Assembly (NCBI GenBank): GCA_900751035.1
Contig: CAADSF010000029.1
Location: forward strand, 1 to 16,656
Source: an uncultured Oscillospiraceae bacterium
GTDB taxonomy: Bacteria; Bacillota; Clostridia; Oscillospirales; Oscillospiraceae
Direction: 5' to 3'
DNA: 16,656 bases
The notes beneath the pieces are model-generated. The model was not told the DNA's origin, did no database searches, and saw only the letters and a program-made list of their open reading frames with translations. A program made the position numbers and the translations under genes. Numbering within the stretch: the stretch's first letter is position 1; every line of letters starts with the position of its first letter. Shown piece after piece: positions 16,301-16,656 of this stretch.

Positions 16301-16656
16301 TGTGCCGCAGAATTTCTTCAAACTTGTTGACAATCTTATCATCTGGCGTGAAATCGCGAAGGTCCTTTTTCCGAAGCGGTTTTACCCCAATTTGATAGGC
16401 AACGGAATCTTCGGAGAAGATCAGATCGTCATGGATCTGACTTCCATAGGTCTCTTTCCAAGCGTCATACTTGGCTAATGTGGTATGCGCATCCCGATAG
16501 AGCTTTATAGACTTATCCTTTTTTGAAAGCAGGACGATATTTGCGTCGTCGGAACAGTCAATCGTAGATGCTTTATGTACAATATAGCCGCCCTTCAAAT
16601 CAGAGGCATACAAAACAAGCCATTTGCAAGACTGCTCCTGCTGCCAATAGGAGAAC
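13338..16656 (-). CDS. N6-adenine DNA methyltransferase fused to specificity domains (HsdM-HsdS type), 5' end beyond window
   Basis: Single-chain restriction-modification protein, at least 1105 codons. Numbering from the TTG at 16613: residues 85-290 HsdM-like helical N-domain; SAM motif I DYACGAGHF (304-312); motif IV NPPY (389-392), marking an N6-adenine methylase; middle region to ~720; first target-recognition domain about 725-875, ending IPVPPIPVQQK; a helical spacer (880-915); second TRD about 920-1065, with a closing helix of the HsdS type. Two TRDs predict a bipartite target. TTG 16613 is not the true start: the frame stays open to the edge and upstream codons (FSYWQQEQSCKWLVLYASD) look like natural protein, so the gene continues, possibly with an HSDR_N-type nuclease domain, making it a type IIG/R-M-S fusion. 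The first visible gene of the cassette. Confidence 0.93.
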   Translation of the reverse strand, partial: FSYWQQEQSCKWLVLYASDLKGGYIVHKASTIDCSDDANIVLLSKKDKSIKLYRDAHTTLAKYDAWKETYGSQIHDDLIFSEDSVAYQIGVKPLRKKDLRDFTPDDKIVNKFEEILRHNNVSDKENAFNRLVALFICKLVDESTKSENDEVEFQYKQGTDTYETLQDRLQRLHRDGMEKFMREEILYVSADYPEWLFSTYTGSKRKRAIEDLQNTIRILKFYSNNDFAFKDVHNEELFYQNGKILVEMVQLFEKYRIVYPSKHQFLGDLFEQLLNKGFKQNEGQFFTPMPITRFIWDSLPVERIVKSERGTVYPKVIDYACGAGHFLTEAIEAINFFVQSDGNNAWARDHIFGIEKDYRLARVAKISLFMNGAGEGNIIFGDGLENAPDKGIENGTFDILVANPPYSVKDFKQHLQLKNNSFTLLDRIGLNGGEIETLFVERIAQLLKPQGIAAVILPSSILSNDSASYTGAREQILQNFYIRGIAAFGSKTFGATGTNTVVMFLEKYNEPPKQIDLSEDSVESIFSGRELAEWKDKDILDAYLAQIEVEEVLYRAFIGKNLSLSDIEATEYFKMYVAAFADSAEAKNLQKTKAHKSKTAEAQASVYLEKFYAYAQAIEQEKLFYFSLVYQQKTVIITAPADNKAQKEFLGYDWSNRKGNEGIQIITPGGKMYDDADRAAEGTLANAIKKSFSGLAPSFSEEQLVFGALVETKNMMDFSRVSFNKAIRTSVNKRIVIESKYPLKSIDELQILLKRGKSPIYGDSSIQVIKSGQARGYRDFDFSMKYYLAQDAELDERKLQKGDILINSTGVGTAGRVTLFDLDGDYVVDSHITIFRSNEQILSTFALLILSSVVGFKTLEKMADGSSGQIELSIETIKRIKIPVPPIPVQQKVVDECAKIDEEYNTTRMSIETYRQKIADLFAELDVVMSTGGCKLSLSDTEKFSVAIGKRVLDKELVSDGSIPVYSANVTAPFGFIDKLLITDFSAPSVLWGIDGDWMTSYLPSDMPFYPTDHCGVLRCKTSEVNPRYLAHLLEVEGGKMGFSRSYRASIDRVQGITFTVPDISIQNNAMLKVADYEMAIKELEGSLEKIASRRSEIIRKALAE

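Noticed and set aside
10791..16656. Phase-variable methylase specificity switched by the serine recombinase
   Set aside because: Only one specificity region is present; no silent TRD copies or inverted repeats flanking TRD segments were found, and the recombinase is separated from the cassette by the junction at about 12240.

Overview
The window looks like chromosomal DNA from a GC-rich member of the Firmicutes, probably a gut clostridium of the Oscillospirales type. This is inferred from the very GC-rich left half, AGGAGG-type ribosome binding sites, BmrCD/TM287-288-type ABC exporters, giant FtsX-like permeases with coiled coils, and a regulator of the kind carried by Tn1549-like conjugative elements. 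No rRNA, tRNA or CRISPR array is visible.

Region A (1-7396, minus strand) is a four-gene ABC transport operon, read right to left: a MacB/LolD-type ATPase (6686-7396), a 1.1-kaa FtsX-like permease with a long coiled coil (3279-6680), and the two half-transporters of a heterodimeric exporter (1524-3254, and 1-1527 cut by the window edge). The genes overlap or lie within about 25 bases of each other. One exporter half has a degenerate ATPase site; the other has the catalytic glutamate.

Region B (7397-9033) is a divergent intergenic region followed by a plus-strand P-loop ATPase/CYTH-like gene that starts at TTG (7722). Its leader holds a 165-bp near-palindrome (7538-7702), either a MITE-like insertion or a structured leader. 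A perfect bidirectional terminator (8989-9031) ends the region.

Region C (9034-11420) looks like the remains of an integrative or mobilizable element: an XRE-family regulator on the minus strand, 700 bp of gene-free DNA rich in hairpins (possibly an oriT region), then a small 74-aa protein overlapping a compact serine recombinase on the plus strand. No relaxase or conjugation genes are present.

Region D (11421-12261) is AT-richer: a small, possibly 5'-truncated membrane protein and an ABC-2-type ATPase that loses its 3' end abruptly at about 12240.

Region E (12239-16656, minus strand) is a defence cassette, read right to left: a large N6-adenine methyltransferase fused to a two-TRD specificity region (its 5' end lies beyond the window), a GIY-YIG nuclease with a RAMA-like C-terminal domain, and the first ~115 codons of a SIR2-family protein. 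The SIR2 gene is broken at the same point as the ABC ATPase, so two unrelated broken genes meet tail to tail at a recombination junction. The likeliest unusual biology is this cassette, its broken SIR2 member and the two palindromic elements at 7538-7702 and 10300-10408.
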